DNA of 64,000 nucleotides. Source: Theobroma cacao (lineage: Eukaryota > Streptophyta > Magnoliopsida > Malvales > Malvaceae). The translations under genes were made by a program, and so were the position numbers. Positions 12,578-25,400 of this stretch are shown here, in pieces (position 1 is the stretch's first letter; each line of letters starts with the position of its first letter). The notes beneath the pieces are model-generated. The model saw only the letters and a program-made list of their open reading frames with translations. It searched no databases and was not told the origin of the DNA. Location of the stretch: the NCBI RefSeq assembly GCF_000208745.1, contig NC_030858.1, forward strand, positions 8,784,466-8,848,465. Direction: 5' to 3'.

Positions 12578-13528
12578 GTGACCTTTCTAGGGTTTCTACT
12601 TTTCTTAGTTTCTCTTTCACTATTTCCTCCTGATTTTTAAAGAACTCATTTTAATTGCTCGTTTTAAGCTCAATATTAGTGCGTGTATCTGATCCAAAAG
12701 CTACATGGTTGTTTTTCCTTAAATGTCTCTTTAATTTACTGGTTTACATCTATTTAGTTTTCTTCACTTTAATCTGTTTCTTCATATTTAGTTTTTGTGT
12801 GATTTCCCAGTTTTTGAGTTCAAGTTTAAGATTGTATTTAATATATAAGCTTGTTTGTAAGGTTTTTTTTTTTTGCTATTTCAGCTAGGCTTTTAGGTTT
12901 TCAGCTTGATTTTGATATGATATTATTTTGACCAACTGTTTTCGGCTTGCGTGTGCTTTTGTACTTTTGCTCGAAAGTGTGTTGTAATGGCCGTTGCTTT
13001 TCTTGTGATGATCTGGGATTCTGATCGAGTGCAATCATTCACTAGATGCTTAGGTTGAAGTTCTGTTTTTTAGATCTGTAAAGTTGATTTTTTCTGTCTT
13101 TTCGTGCTCTGTGCAATCAGTATGTTTTGAAATGCTAGGATGCATTGCACAACATTGACTTATGACGAAAGGGGATACTTGCCAAGCATGCTTGGTGCCT
13201 GCAATGCTCTGCATTTGCTTTTTGCCCAATGTTAACAGATACTATTTATTGTGAAAATCACTTTTGTTACATTGATACCATGTGGAGGTGCTTTACGAAA
13301 TATTGATTTCTCGACTAATGTTTTAAAAACATTGGATTGAAATGAGAAATGTTTTATGTAGGAACAAAAACTCCCTTCTGCTTTGCTTTTTGCTGTAATG
13401 AAGACTAGTAAATTTTGTGAGTTCTTGCTGATGGAATAGGTGGTTTTGTTATTGACATGTGAATTTAATGTAATTTGAGCTAAAATCCATTTTACCCTGC
13501 TGATTGCTCTTGCTGGTTGTTTGATCAG
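12578..13528 (+). other. Probable 5' UTR intron of the cyclophilin-RS gene
   Basis: Donor CAG|GTGACC at 12577/12578 and acceptor TTGATCAG ending at 13528; T-rich throughout as plant introns are. A telo-box-like ctagggttt lies at 12587-12595, close to the donor. The intron is inferred from splice signals, as no transcript is available. Confidence 0.5.
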
Positions 13529-13570
13529 ATTATTGGTTATGCTGGCTTGAGTTCTGATTCTGGTGAAAAT

Positions 13571-16500
13571 ATGGCAAAGAAGAAGAATCCTTTAGTTTTT
13601 ATGGATGTGTCAGTAGATGGTGATCCTGTTGAAAGGATGGTTTTTGAGGTATTTTACTGAATGATAAAAGCAAGCCAACAAGATTTTACATTTTTTGCCT
13701 TGTCGTCACCTCTGTATTTTTGTTTTAAATTACTACATGTTGGCCTTTTTCTTAAGATCATCTTTTTGTTTGTATTTATTGGTTTTCTTTGGTTCTTCAG
13801 CTCTTTCCTGATATTGCTCCGAAAACTGCAGAAAATTTCCGTGCCCTTTGTACAGGTGATTAAATAAAATCTTCTCCAATATTTTCACTTTCTATTGTTT
13901 CTGATGTTTTCTTTTACAACACGTTGGTGTATAGGTTTTTGCTCTGGCAATTTTATTGTATTAAGAATAATTATTGTTGTAAGTTTGTTGTTTATGATCT
14001 ATCTTATTTTCTTTTGAAGAAGCATTTGGTGGTTAGGGGCGGGAGAGTTTTTGGGGTTGTAATTTATCACTATCGTACATTCATACATAGACACACACAA
14101 ACATTTATGCATATATTTATATGTTGGCCTCTCGCTGATCTCCTAAGTCTGTCTTGATCTACAGGAGAAAAGGGCATTGGTCCTAAAACTGGAAAACCAT
14201 TGCACTACAAGGGTTCCTTTTTCCATCGTGTTATTAAAGGTTCCATGGCCCAGGTTTGTTGGTTTATCTTACTTTAAATTGGCATTTTTTCTGTAGCTGT
14301 TTTCTTGTTGAATGTGGCTTAGAAGTGGTATGTCTTTTGGTCAGTTACTATTGTTTATGCTGTAGGAAACAGGGCTGATGGTCACGACTGCTTTTCTTGT
14401 GATGTAGTTTTAAGGTTGTACTTACCAAGTTGTCAATCCTCAAAATTTTACTAAACTTCGCCGTGTCCAACCCAGTTTTTTGCACATAAATGTCTTTTTT
14501 CTTACTTGTGGACTAACATCTTGTGTGTGTTGTGCAGGGTGGTGATTTTGTGAGAAGAGATGGTATGTTTTCCTTGCAGAGCCATTTTTATTTTATTTAT
14601 TTTTGCAGCTGTTAATTTACTTTACTATAGATAAGATCACTTTGAGGGTTGCGCTCAATGTGACTACTTGTTGAATCTGTTCTTGAACTGCACATCTGAG
14701 TTTTTAAATGTATTTCTTTCCTTCTTCAGGAACTAGTGGGGAAAGCATATATGATGGAAAGTTTCCAGGTGAGTGGTCTCTTCTCAGTCTTTTTTAAGGT
14801 TACAATCATAATTTAGGTCGTCTTATAAGCAGGAAGAAATGATGCAAGGTTTTCCGTTCGTTTAGTATTTTAAACTTCAATAATTTCCTGGGAATGATTT
14901 GAACCTTGCATTATTCATGGTATGCACATGCTTTTGCTTTTGTAATTGCTGCGTTCTTGTGAATTTAACTATATTCTAAGTAGATTATAATAATATATGT
15001 TCTGAAGTGCATGTCGTTTTGTACTCTACAGAAGTAGTCAAAATCTCCAAATTTTCAATTTGTAATTATAATTGTGTTGCTAACTCATCTGTGTTCATTG
15101 TATGTAGTTCTGTACTCTTCCAAAGTGGTCAATAGCTCAAAGCTTTATTCAATTTATAAGTGTGTTGCTAAAACCTGTGTGCCCAATGTAATATAAAATT
15201 TGACAATTTGGTGTGGAGTTAATTAAAGTATGGTTTGAGGTTCTTTGTACTAGGGTGAAGATTGTACTGAGTATGTGCTTTCCATGGGTCTAGATTTTTG
15301 TGGAGTTATTTATGGTGTTATGGTTCTTTGTATTAGGAAGAAGATTGTATCAAGTATGTACTTTCTCTGGCTCTTGATTTACCAAAATTTCTGTGCCCTA
15401 AGTAATATGGAATTTGTTTTGGAGTTAATTAAAGTATGGTGTTAAGGTTCTTTGTACTAGGGAGAAGATTGTGTCCAGAAGGTACTTACCATGGCCCTTG
15501 ATTTGGGCCATTTGAGAGAGCAATATGCATTCTCCTAATCTCTGCCCAAGCTTTGTTTTGCACTAAAATTGTATTGAGTAAGTATTTTTCATGGCTCTTG
15601 ATTTGGGCTAAGTATTTTTCATGGCTCTTGATTTGGGCCTATCTGCTTATAAAAGGTTCTTTGAGACAGCCATATGCATTCTTCTAATCATCTGGAGTTT
15701 CCCCAAGAGAATCGATAGGTGCCAGTGTAATGACATCATGACTAAAAATCATTTAAAGACTGCATCAAATCCTAAATATTTATATGCAAACTATTCATCT
15801 AGAAAATAAGTTGGCTGAAGTTGTACTATTTTTGCACAAATAATTGATTAGTAACAAGGGGGTATTTGAACTTTACAGATGAATCACCCAGGCTAAAGCA
15901 TGATGGACCTGGTCTTTTATCTATGGCAATTGCTGATCGTGACACTGTAGGTTCACAATTCATTATCACCTTCAAGGCTAATCATAATCTTGACAGGTAG
16001 TTTCCTATCTTCTTTGTATAATTGTAATTTTATTTGGTGTCCCCCCCTTTCTATATGCTGGTCCTAAGTTTGTGTACTTTTGGCATGTGACAGAAAGTAT
16101 GTAGTTTTTGGGAAGCTTGTGCAAGGACATGAAGTGCTGAAGAAAATTGAAAATGTGGGTGATGAGGAAGGAATACTAACTGTAACAGTGAAAATAATTA
16201 ATTGTGGTGAAGTTGGTGAAGGTAAAGGTCTTGGTGCCCCCATTGGAGGGTTGTATTTCTTAAGATGGAATAACTTGATTTCATTTATTTTGCACCTGGC
16301 AATTTTTCTCCTTATTGGTGCTCTGTTAGGCTTTTCCCTTGTCTCTTTCTAATTTTACCTTCCAATTTATCATCTTATCTGCAGAGAAAAAGAAAAGTAA
16401 GTTGAAAACAGGAAAAGATGCTTCCTCTGATGCTAACAGTCATGAAGTGCGAAGGAAGGGAAAGCATAAGAAATCTTCAAGAGACAAAAGGAAGAAGAGA

Positions 16501-19500
16501 AGAAGATACTATTCATCTGATTCAGAGAGTTCCTCAGATTCTGAGACAGAATCATCTGAATCTGAAAGTGATTCTGACTCATATCTGTCATCATCCACTG
16601 ACATTAGTTCTTCAAGTGATGACAGGCATAAGAAGAGGAAGAGATCTTCAAAACGAGAAAAATATAGGCGTGGAAAAAGAAGAGATAAACGGCGTGACAA
16701 AAAGAGAAAAAGGCGTGATAAGAGATCAAAGCGTAGATCAAGAAGGTTTTATGCTTACTATTCATTTATCCTTCGTACCAGTCTAGTTAATAAACTTGCC
16801 GAGTATTCTACTTGTTCGGCTACGTGTATGAGGGAACTCAAACCTTTTGGAAATGTAGTTGAAACTTGTTTGCTCCTGATACTGTTTTCTTTGCCTCCCA
16901 TGCAATACATAAGATTTCTTCTTATTTCTGTCCTTATTCTGTGCAGCCGATTTTTCCTTTTTAATTGTTTTTGTTATTTGAGTGCATACGGTTGGTCATT
17001 GAGAAAAAAGGACCTGCACCTTGGTGAAGCAAGATTCACGATATGAATTGTCTAAAATTGTCTGGTATTTGATTTTCTTTAGTCATCATATGAGTTGCAT
17101 ATGTAAATCAATTATATAAAAAAATGCAGATCAATGATTAATATAATGAACAAGTTATACCACACAATAATATATTTTCCTATTCTTTCTTTGAAATTCT
17201 GTTGGTAACATGTGCCCTTGTTGAGCTAGCTCCACTATGTATCTCTCTCGTACTTGGTGAAAATTTATTGAGAAAGAATCGTGGTTTGTGTCCACTTGTA
17301 AGAGTCAACACCTTAATCCATCTTGCATGGTTTTATCTGTTCAGTCTATGGTAAGGCAAAATTGGAATACAATGCCTCAAAGTCATGGATGGGCTGATTA
17401 GCTTTGTTAAACTTCTTGTAGACTATACTTAAACTATTCTATCCTCTCTGTTTTCAGGGCTTCGGATAGTCTTACAGATGATGACAGTGAGAGTAAAGGT
17501 GAAAGCAGCACTGATAATGATGTTGATGTGCAAGGAAAAGCGCAGAAGCACAAAGAGCTTTCTCAGAAAAGTGGTAAGGGTTGGAGTTATTTCATCTGTC
17601 TCCTGGCATTATGTTTTACTGCTTATCCTCTGTATTAATTTTCGCTTCCATCTTATCTGATTGCACCAGTTAGATATAGTTGCTTATATAGATGGTTTTT
17701 TTAACTGTGCAGTTATTGAGGTTGATATTTTTGGTTGTAGCTGAATTTGAAATAGGCATCTGTTATTTCTTTTCCCCCATGCTAGTTTACTGTTTTCTTT
17801 GTTCTTGTGGTGCTTTCCCTATATTTTGACTGGATAAGCTTTCTAGGAATATTTGACATGGCTGTGAATAACCTTTATTCCTCGGTATTCTTTTTCTTTT
17901 TGCCTCCATAATGCTATTGTTTCATAAGCACCGGTCAAACATGACAACAGCTTTCTTACGGATATTCGACATGGCCAGCGACGTACCCTTCATTCTACAT
18001 TATTCTCTCTCCCCCTTCCCCTCTTCTCCCCTACTCTGCATAATGCTATTATCACATTACACCTGTCATATTAAAGATGTTGTGGAACTTGGAAATTCTT
18101 GTTATCTACTCGCCAATAATCTGGCTTTGTGTGCTAAGGCCTTCTTATTCTGATAATTGGTTTGTGTTATTTAAAGATTTTTGATTTGTTACCACACTGT
18201 ATTCATGAGTTGTTTACAATCTGCAGTTGGGAGTCAATCCCCTTCACCTGTTGAGAAAGAAATTCGTCAAAGAAAAAGGGAAGACGCTAGTTTGCTTTTA
18301 AAGGAGCATGAAGCTCCCAAGGAAAATGGAGGCCGACGGAGCAATGGCATTGAAGAAGATGCTCAATCTGACAGAAGTGCAGATAGACAACCTGATGTGG
18401 TAGATGATCTCCCAAGCAAATCTAGGTCTACTTTCCATTCTTCTCACTCCTCAGTTATTCTTTATACTTACCGTCTCTTCCCAATCCGGTATTTTATTAA
18501 AAGTTGATGAGCAGGAGTCGAAGCATGAGTCCTAAAAGGGCCATGAGTAAGAGTATGAGTATTAGTCCCAGAAGGAGTCCAAGCCGGAGCCCGAGTCTTA
18601 GCCCAAGGCGAAGTCTGAGCAGGAGTCAAGGTGTGAGTAGGAGTCCCCCACGTTGTCCAGAAAGAAGTGTAAGCAGGAGTCGGAGTCCTGTTAGAAGTAG
18701 GAGCAGGAGCCCTGCTAGAAGTGTCAGCAGAAGCCCTTTGAGGGGTAGAAAGAGTACAAGCTTCAGCAGGAGCCCTGTTAGAGCACATTCTCGAAAAAGC
18801 ATTAGCAGGAGCCCTGTAAGGTCCCGGTCTCGAAGAAGTCTGAGTAGGAGCCCTCCCAGATCAACAAGAAAATCAATTAGTAGAAGCCCTGTTAGACTTT
18901 CAAAAAGAAGCATAAGTAGAAGTCCAGCGAGATCTTCTCGGAGAAGCATTAGCAGAAGTCCTGTAAGGTCTCCTCGGAGAAGCGTAAGCAGAAGCCCTGT
19001 GAGATCTTCTCGGAGAAGTATAAGTAGGAGTTCTGGCAGGGCTCCTCCAAGGAGAAGCATCAGCAGAAGTCCATTAAGGGAACCAAGTAAGAATTATCGT
19101 CGGAGTTATTCAAGGAGCCCTGCCAGGGCTCCTCCAAAGAGAAGCATCAGCAGAAGTCCATTAAGAGAACCGAGTAGAAATTATCATCGTAGTTATTCCA
19201 GGAGCCCCACCCCTGCACGGAGGGTGAGGTCACCCCCTTCCAATCGAGGTAGAAGTTTATCAAGAAGCATTTCCCCTGATGCATCACCTAAGCGCATCAG
19301 AAGGGGTCGGGGTTTTAGTGAGCGCTACTCCTATGCACGAAGATACAGAACCCCCTCTCCAGATCGTTCTTCTGTGAGGTCCTATCGTTATGGTGGCAGA
19401 ATTGATCGTGAGAGGTAGAAATTCCACCAGGTTCTTTTAAGTTGTTTTACCTTAAGTTTTTTTTTTTTCCTAAAACCGTATTATATTTTGACCATGGGTG

Positions 19501-20133
19501 GTTTTGCTGTTAATTGCCTACTAGGTATTCAAGTTACAGGAGGTATTCACCTAGGCGTTATCGAAGCCCACCAAGAGGAAGAACTCCACCTAGGTCTGAT
19601 ATGCCCTATGCCTATTATTTATGGTTTCTTGAATGATTCACTTATTGCTGCTTCTTTTTCCCTATGTGTGTTTTTCATAATTAGAAAAAAAAAACCTTTT
19701 TTTTAAATAACTTTGTTCATTTGGGTGGTTTGAATCTTGTTGCTCGATTCCTGGTTAAAATCTGCTTTGCAGGTATAGAGGCAGAAGAAGCAGGACACGA
19801 AGTCCATCCATATCACGTAGCCCTCGGTACCGTAATCGTCATTATAGTCGTAGCCACAGCCATAGCCCTAGTCGCAGTCGGACCCCTATTCGCAGCCGTT
19901 CTCCAGTTGATGTGTCTAGATCTCGCTCGTCTCCGAAGGCTGGGAGGCGAAGGTCCCCTTCTCAGAGTAAGAGCCAATCAGAATCGAGGTCCTCGTTGGA
20001 CTCTCAGTCTCCAAAGCAGGCAAGCAAAGCCGGGTCAAGGTCAAGGTCAAGGTCAAGGTCATCTTCTGGAAGTCCAGATGGTAAAAAGGGCCTGGTCTCT
20101 TATGATGATGGTTCACCAGACTCGGGAAGGTGA
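13571..20133 (+). CDS. CYP95: Cyclophilin with C-terminal RS domain (CYP95-type peptidyl-prolyl isomerase)
   Basis: Thirteen coding exons join in frame: 13571-13648, 13801-13855, 14165-14253, 14538-14562, 14730-14768, 15879-15996, 16094-16221, 16385-16745, 17458-17573, 18227-18425, 18515-19414, 19525-19593 and 19773-20133, giving 845 residues. All introns are GT-AG. Residues 7-177 are a single-domain cyclophilin that catalyses proline cis-trans isomerisation; [16 protein letters not shown] holds the catalytic Arg66 and Gln74, and QFIIT is intact. The tryptophan that binds cyclosporin A in cyclophilin A is His131 here. Residues 178-300 are Lys/Ser/Asp-rich. From about 403 to the end the chain is a long Arg-Ser domain with repeated ISRSPVR units. 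Such proteins work in nuclear speckles with SR splicing factors. The length matches Arabidopsis CYP95 rather than the shorter CYP63; paralogue choice is inference. Confidence 0.93.
15190..15640 (+). repeat. Degenerate and exact tandem repeats inside cyclophilin intron 5
   Basis: In the 1.1 kb intron (14769-15878) a block containing ggttctttgtactagg, then aagattgt and tcttgatt, recurs about three times with drift between 15236 and 15500. At its right end a 30-base sequence (taagtatttttcatggctct then tgatttgggc) is duplicated exactly at 15579-15608 and 15609-15638. No coding role. Confidence 0.8.
19038..19211 (+). repeat. In-frame 87-bp tandem duplication in the RS domain
   Basis: Two adjacent 29-codon units (19038-19124 and 19125-19211) both encode RAPP(R/K)[12 protein letters not shown] followed by (K/R)NY(R/H)RSYSRSP. 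Most nucleotide differences are silent or conservative, so the copies have been kept as protein. Confidence 0.9.
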
Positions 20134-20720
20134 ATTAGGTAAAAGGTTTGGGGAGATTTGGATACTTAGTCTTTGATGAGTCCGTGTTCTCTTGATGAAC
20201 TGGATTCTGCAGTTTTTACCATGTTGTTTCTAGTTTGTTGTTGCCAGACGTTGTGGTTAATTAAATATCTGATTTTAGAATTTTTCATTCGGGTTCCTCT
20301 TGGCCGGTTTTTAGGATACTTTATAAATAATGGAGAGTATGTGGATCATATTAGGGGTAGGAATCTTGTTACGTTGTTAGTGCAGTATCCCTAAGAATCT
20401 TCTGTAGTACAATGAGTCAGGCAATATGATATAGATGCATCTAATGTGTCAGAAAATTTTCCTACGAAACTGAGAAATGAACTCTGGTGATGATCGGGAA
20501 TTAGTGCTTTGTTGAAATGCTGAGTACCTTGTTTTTATCTCTTGTTCATTTAGAGGAAATCCAATCGGAATTTACCAAAGGGGAAGGGAATGCCAGTGAT
20601 GTAAAGAGATCACAGATGCTGCAAATTCTAATTTGCCAGTGAGGCAGTGACTTGTGCTTGTAGTGATTGGGTTTTTGGGTGTTTGGTTATCTAATATGTC
20701 GTCTTATTTTAATGATATAA
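20134..20720 (+). other. 3' untranslated region of the cyclophilin-RS gene
   Basis: Sequence of mixed composition follows the TGA at 20131-20133, then passes into AT-rich intergenic DNA near 20700. No clear AATAAA is seen, so the poly(A) site is not located. Confidence 0.45.
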
Positions 20721-21413
20721 TTGGTTTTTAATATTAATTAATAATAGTAAATAGTAATAATAACAGCAACAATAGTGGTACTAGCATGATGGTGGGTTTC
20801 TTTGGACAAAAGATTTTGGAATTTGGTTCAAGGCTTAAATGTGAATTCTAACAAATTCAAAATCATTTTTCCCTCTTTGATATATGATAAACTTCAAACT
20901 CAATCAGAATACTGTATAAAACATTTAATCGTTACAAAAAAAAAAAAAATCAGAATACTGTATAAACTTGATTATTTACAACCTTCTAACTTTACATTTA
21001 TGGGGCATTCGAGTCGTTTCCACTGTGGTCCTTTCATTTATTGTGGCTTTACACAGACTAGAGTAACGGTGATTGGTATCGAGGGTTTTGCTATTTTGTA
21101 GCTACATAAAATCTTTCGTCCTTTAAAAAAACCTTAAATATAATCAAAGGTAAGAATATAAACATATAGAGGAAACCAAAAACCATATCTCAACTATGAA
21201 ACCATCGAAACAATGTTGCAAAAATTTTTGGACCAACAATCCAACAAGTGAAGGTTTTTCCAATGTCGTTGAGCATTGGATCTATCTACATCTTGTCCTG
21301 TCTTCTGCAACATCTTCACTTTCAACATATAGATAGCCTCTTGAAGCATGTTAGTTTTACTTGATTGGTCTTATGAAAACATTGTTAGCTTAATTTAGCA
21401 CTTCATTTGAACC
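20721..21413 (+). other. Intergenic region and promoter of the ARM gene
   Basis: About 690 bases with an AAT-like trinucleotide-rich stretch (20735-20775) and no other gene. It must contain the promoter of the ARM-repeat gene, but I see no convincing TATA box or known site. Confidence 0.45.
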
Positions 21414-22334
21414 ATGTCAGCAGTTCGGGTTCGTGAAACCCTTCTTGAATATCTCTTTGAAGCGCAATCGGATTCTCATGAGGTTCAGCAGAAATCCCTA
21501 CAAACTCTGGCGTCCATTACCAAAGTCAGTCCACAGAATAGGACTTTGCTGGCACAAACAAATGGAGCCATATCTGCCCTTCTTACCCTTTCCAAGTCTT
21601 CCTCTCCCATTATCCAAACTCTCTCTCTGTCTATACTCTTTAACCTCTCTTTGAACCCTGATCTAAAGCAGTCTCTTGCAGATATGGAAACCATCAATCA
21701 CCTCAACTCTATAATTCTCTCCCCAAGCTCCCCTGAGTCCAGCAAGTTGGCTTCTTCCCTGGTTTGTAGCTTGGCTATGCTAGACAAGAACAAGGCCAAG
21801 TTTGGGGTGGCTGGTACCGTCCGTTTGTTGGTCAATACAGTTTCAGGACCGCGTAGTCCTGCCGCTCATCACCTCCTTAGTTCTTTAGCAGAGCTCGTGC
21901 AGTTCCATGGGAACTGTACCCTAGCTGTTCGGGCTGGAGCTGTCCCAGTGTTGATCCAACTGGTAACAAGCACTGATGGTGAAGACCTTGCCGGAACCTC
22001 ACTAGCCATTCTGGGCCTTCTTGCTAGGTTTGATGAGGGATTAAATGCTTTGAAAAAGACTGATCAGGTTGTTAGTTCAATGGTAGATGTATTAAAAGGG
22101 AGGTGCATGTTGAGTAAGGAAGGTGCAGCCGAAATTCTTCTTCTTCTGCTTGATGAAAGCGAGGACTGCCTAAGAGATGCTTTGAGGCTTCCAGAATTCT
22201 TTACTGTGCTAGCTGATATTTCAGTTAGAGGATCCGCAAGAGCTCGAGAGAAGGCTGGTCAGTTGCTGAAGAAAATGATGGAGGCTAATTTGGATTCCTA
22301 CAGTGACGGCCACTCCTCCATTTTCGAATGGTAA
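21414..22334 (+). CDS. Armadillo-repeat protein without U-box (plant PUB-ARM-like)
   Basis: A single uninterrupted frame of 306 codons starts at ATG 21414 in the context ACCATGTC and ends in TAA. Residues 10-290 are leucine-rich helical repeats of the armadillo type: LLAQTNGAISALLTLSKSS, SLSILFNLSLNPD and LAVRAGAVPVLIQLV show the usual GAI..L and LFNLS signatures. Armadillo repeats form a superhelix that binds other proteins; the closest plant relatives are the ARM domains of U-box E3 ligases and short ARM-only proteins. There is no U-box, signal peptide or membrane segment, so this is a scaffold or adaptor, not itself a ligase by what is visible. The open frame, lack of introns and normal codon use argue for a working gene. 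Its partner cannot be deduced. Confidence 0.88.
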   Translation: MSAVRVRETLLEYLFEAQSDSHEVQQKSLQTLASITKVSPQNRTLLAQTNGAISALLTLSKSSSPIIQTLSLSILFNLSLNPDLKQSLADMETINHLNSIILSPSSPESSKLASSLVCSLAMLDKNKAKFGVAGTVRLLVNTVSGPRSPAAHHLLSSLAELVQFHGNCTLAVRAGAVPVLIQLVTSTDGEDLAGTSLAILGLLARFDEGLNALKKTDQVVSSMVDVLKGRCMLSKEGAAEILLLLLDESEDCLRDALRLPEFFTVLADISVRGSARAREKAGQLLKKMMEANLDSYSDGHSSIFEW

Positions 22335-22446
22335 TAGCATTTATTGATTAAGATTTGCGTGATCTTGCTCAAGCTTTTGTTGGATTCTTTACTAGTGTAG
22401 CAAATCAGAGATAAGGTTTCTTGCTTTATCCAAAGATGTTTGCCTA

Positions 22447-22452
22447 AATAAA
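22447..22452 (+). terminator. Candidate poly(A) signal of the ARM gene
   Basis: AATAAA lies 113 bases after the stop codon, a normal distance for a plant 3' UTR. Confidence 0.5.
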
Positions 22453-25400
22453 AACTTGTATCTAGTAAACCTTGATGAAGTTTTGGATGTTAAGGATTCA
22501 TTAATCTACTGTGCAAACCACAAGCACAAGTACAACACGATATGTTTTATTAATTAGTCACACGACAAGTTGGTTGCCATGTAAGATGAATTTGGCTATG
22601 CCTTTTGCAGAATGGAATATTCTGAAAATCAATTATATTGAGGCTATTGAAAGTTGAAAAATCTAGGGGATGTTGCATCCAGAAAAGAGAAGCTAGTGGA
22701 AGTGGATTTTTTGGGTCTGCTCACAAATACATTAATCGTTAGAACTGCGGGGTTTCAGCTGACATTGCTCGTCAACCAAGGTAATATACAGAGGAGTTTT
22801 TGATGCTCAAAGGACAATCAGAGGGCGCCTGAGCTGGGGCTCCGAGCACTGGGGTGCTTGCCCATGTAATCTAAAAATATTTCACAACATGAGTGAATAT
22901 ATATACATATAAGTTTTTATACATGGAAGGTTAACTATTACGATTCATATTAATTTGTAAAATATTATCTATTTTAATTTATTGAATTTTATAATTTTAT
23001 TTTAAAAAAAATATCTTACAAGTTAAAGATAGTGCGGGTATTTAAATATCTAATCTAACTCTAATATATAATTGATGAGAGATTCATGATTCTCTCTGAA
23101 ATCGTGACACTAAACATAAACTTGAAATGAAGAAATCTATTTATCAGTCTTTCCAATCTTCTTTTCTCTCGTTCTTGCATTAATTCCAATTTTTTTTAGC
23201 AGATTACTCCTATAATTTATATACTAACATTGGTGACGCCCACGTCATGCAATTCCTTTCCGAATTGGGCACTAATTACGAATGGGAAAGTAGGTAGCGA
23301 CTTATTGAACTCTTTTATTATTCACAAATCAAGGAATCAAAATTAGGTGAAGATGAGACAAAACTTTTGGGAATCAAAAGTATTCCAGGAACGATATTTT
23401 ACCATTAAGAATATAAGAAGAAAGAAGAATAATACTCCATATATATATGTATATATATATATATTAGGTTTCTGTTCCATCAACATGAAAGGGAGACGGT
23501 CAACAAATGTCAAATATGGATGGAGAAAAGATGGTTTATACAGCTATGTTGATTCCTCCTTCACCAAAAGAAGGAAAAGACCATTTTGATTCTTCCATAT
23601 TAACGGTTAAAAACTCCACACAACCCAAATAAATAAAGTATTATATATATATATATAAAACTAAAAAAAGGTTAAAAGATCAACGGGTACATTCTGCATC
23701 AATTGATTTGATTATTACCTTTCCATGATTATTTAGTCTATTTTTCTTCTTTTATACAAGAACTTTCCCTTCTTAAATATTGTGACTTACAAGCAACTCT
23801 TCCCCTTTAATCCAAAGCATTAAGATTTTGACGAACTCCTTAATCACTTGGCGACCCTACTAACAAGTTAGTGCATCTCATGAACCTAAATTCAAAAAGG
23901 GTATGACCTTGCTGTCATTCTTATTTTTTTGTTTTTCCTTTATTCATTCTTGGAGAGCATAATAAAACCATTAACCTTTTTAAGGGGTGAAAATCTTGGA
24001 GAGAAAACTGTGTTTTTCTCTTGTGATTTGTTGGAGAACAGAATTAGGAAACAATGAAATGACTTCGACACATATATAAATGTCATTATTTTTAAGATTT
24101 TATTTGTCTTCTTTGATAATATGCAAAAGATCACAAGCGATAAATTTCAATCACATAATGAAATTCAGTGATTGATTGCGTTTTGCACTGATAAAATCAA
24201 TCACTAAGAATTTTTTTACAAATAATTTAGAAGACCAGTATATAACAAGATTGTCCAACTTTCATAGAATTTTTCCACTTGTTTTTGTGTTTTTTTAGAA
24301 TCAAAGGAGAGTGACAGACACAATTATTTGTTTCACGTACCAAATGCCTTTAAAATGAATTAATTATATATTATTAATTTAATTAATTTTCAAGATTAAT
24401 CAAGTTTGAAAAGTCAGTCTAATTTGCACTTTAACCCACTTAATCCTATTATTATGAACTTATTTTTTTCTTTATTTAAAAAAATATTTTTTTATTTTTA
24501 ATGCAAAATTATGTCTCATACTTGTTATTGTTGAAAATGTAAAACTCAAACATGATTTGCAACTAAACTTTCACACTTCCCTTAGAAATTCAAATGAAAA
24601 ACAAAATCTTCTTATAAAACAACACTTCCAATTTAAAACAAACATGTTGTAAATCGAAAATATGTATGCCTGAATTGGTAGGGAAACTTCTCAGAGGCTG
24701 TGTCACATGAAACTTGAGTTACAAGCAAATCCCAAAATTCCCCTCTGATTTCTATAATGATTGGCATAATATGGCACATCAATATATTAATTTAGGCAAT
24801 CCATCTTGGAGAACACACGACATTGGGGTGAATTTATTTGAAAATCCTGACAAAATGCCCGACACTCTGCATTAACAAATTTCAACTTTTAGTCTTTTCT
24901 CCATTTTGAACCCATTCTTGGGCAGTAATTAATTAAAATTATGATGCTGGAAAAGCTTCGTGCTAAAGTTGTAGCATTAGCATATGTTGCTTACTCTAAT
25001 CAAATTTAAAACAGTAAAGCAAAGGAAAACTATTGATTTCCATATTGTTCCAAAGGCTTTGCTGCTAATCACTTTTTACGTACAAGAGGAACTTTTCGAG
25101 TGTACAAACTCCGCAGATTCTCTCGTTATGGATGGTGGGGGTAAGCCAAGAGTTGACAGCTTATGCTTAAAGTAATGCCTATGACATTAGGGTTTAGTTC
25201 GACTAGTTAGGGTGAGGTAAAATTTGGGTAAACATCTTAGAGTTTATCCGTAATTTCTATAATTAAGAACAGGATTTCATGTAAAAATAATTTAATGTAA
25301 ATTGCATACCGAATTTTCTTAATTCCCACCATAATATTCCCTTTGTGTTGTGCGCCTATATATTATTTTATCATGACAGAAACCAAGTTGAAATTTGCTT

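Noticed and set aside
16418..16786. A second plus-strand frame over the same exon
   Set aside because: Off-frame reading of the Lys/Ser-rich region, with no domain.
16339..17046. A 235-codon open frame starting before and ending after cyclophilin exon 8
   Set aside because: Only 16385-16745 is exon; both ends run through clear splice sites into introns.
18626..19060. A 144-codon Leu-rich open frame on the minus strand
   Set aside because: It is the antisense shadow of the Arg-Ser repeats of the cyclophilin gene; a periodic sequence keeps the reverse frame open.
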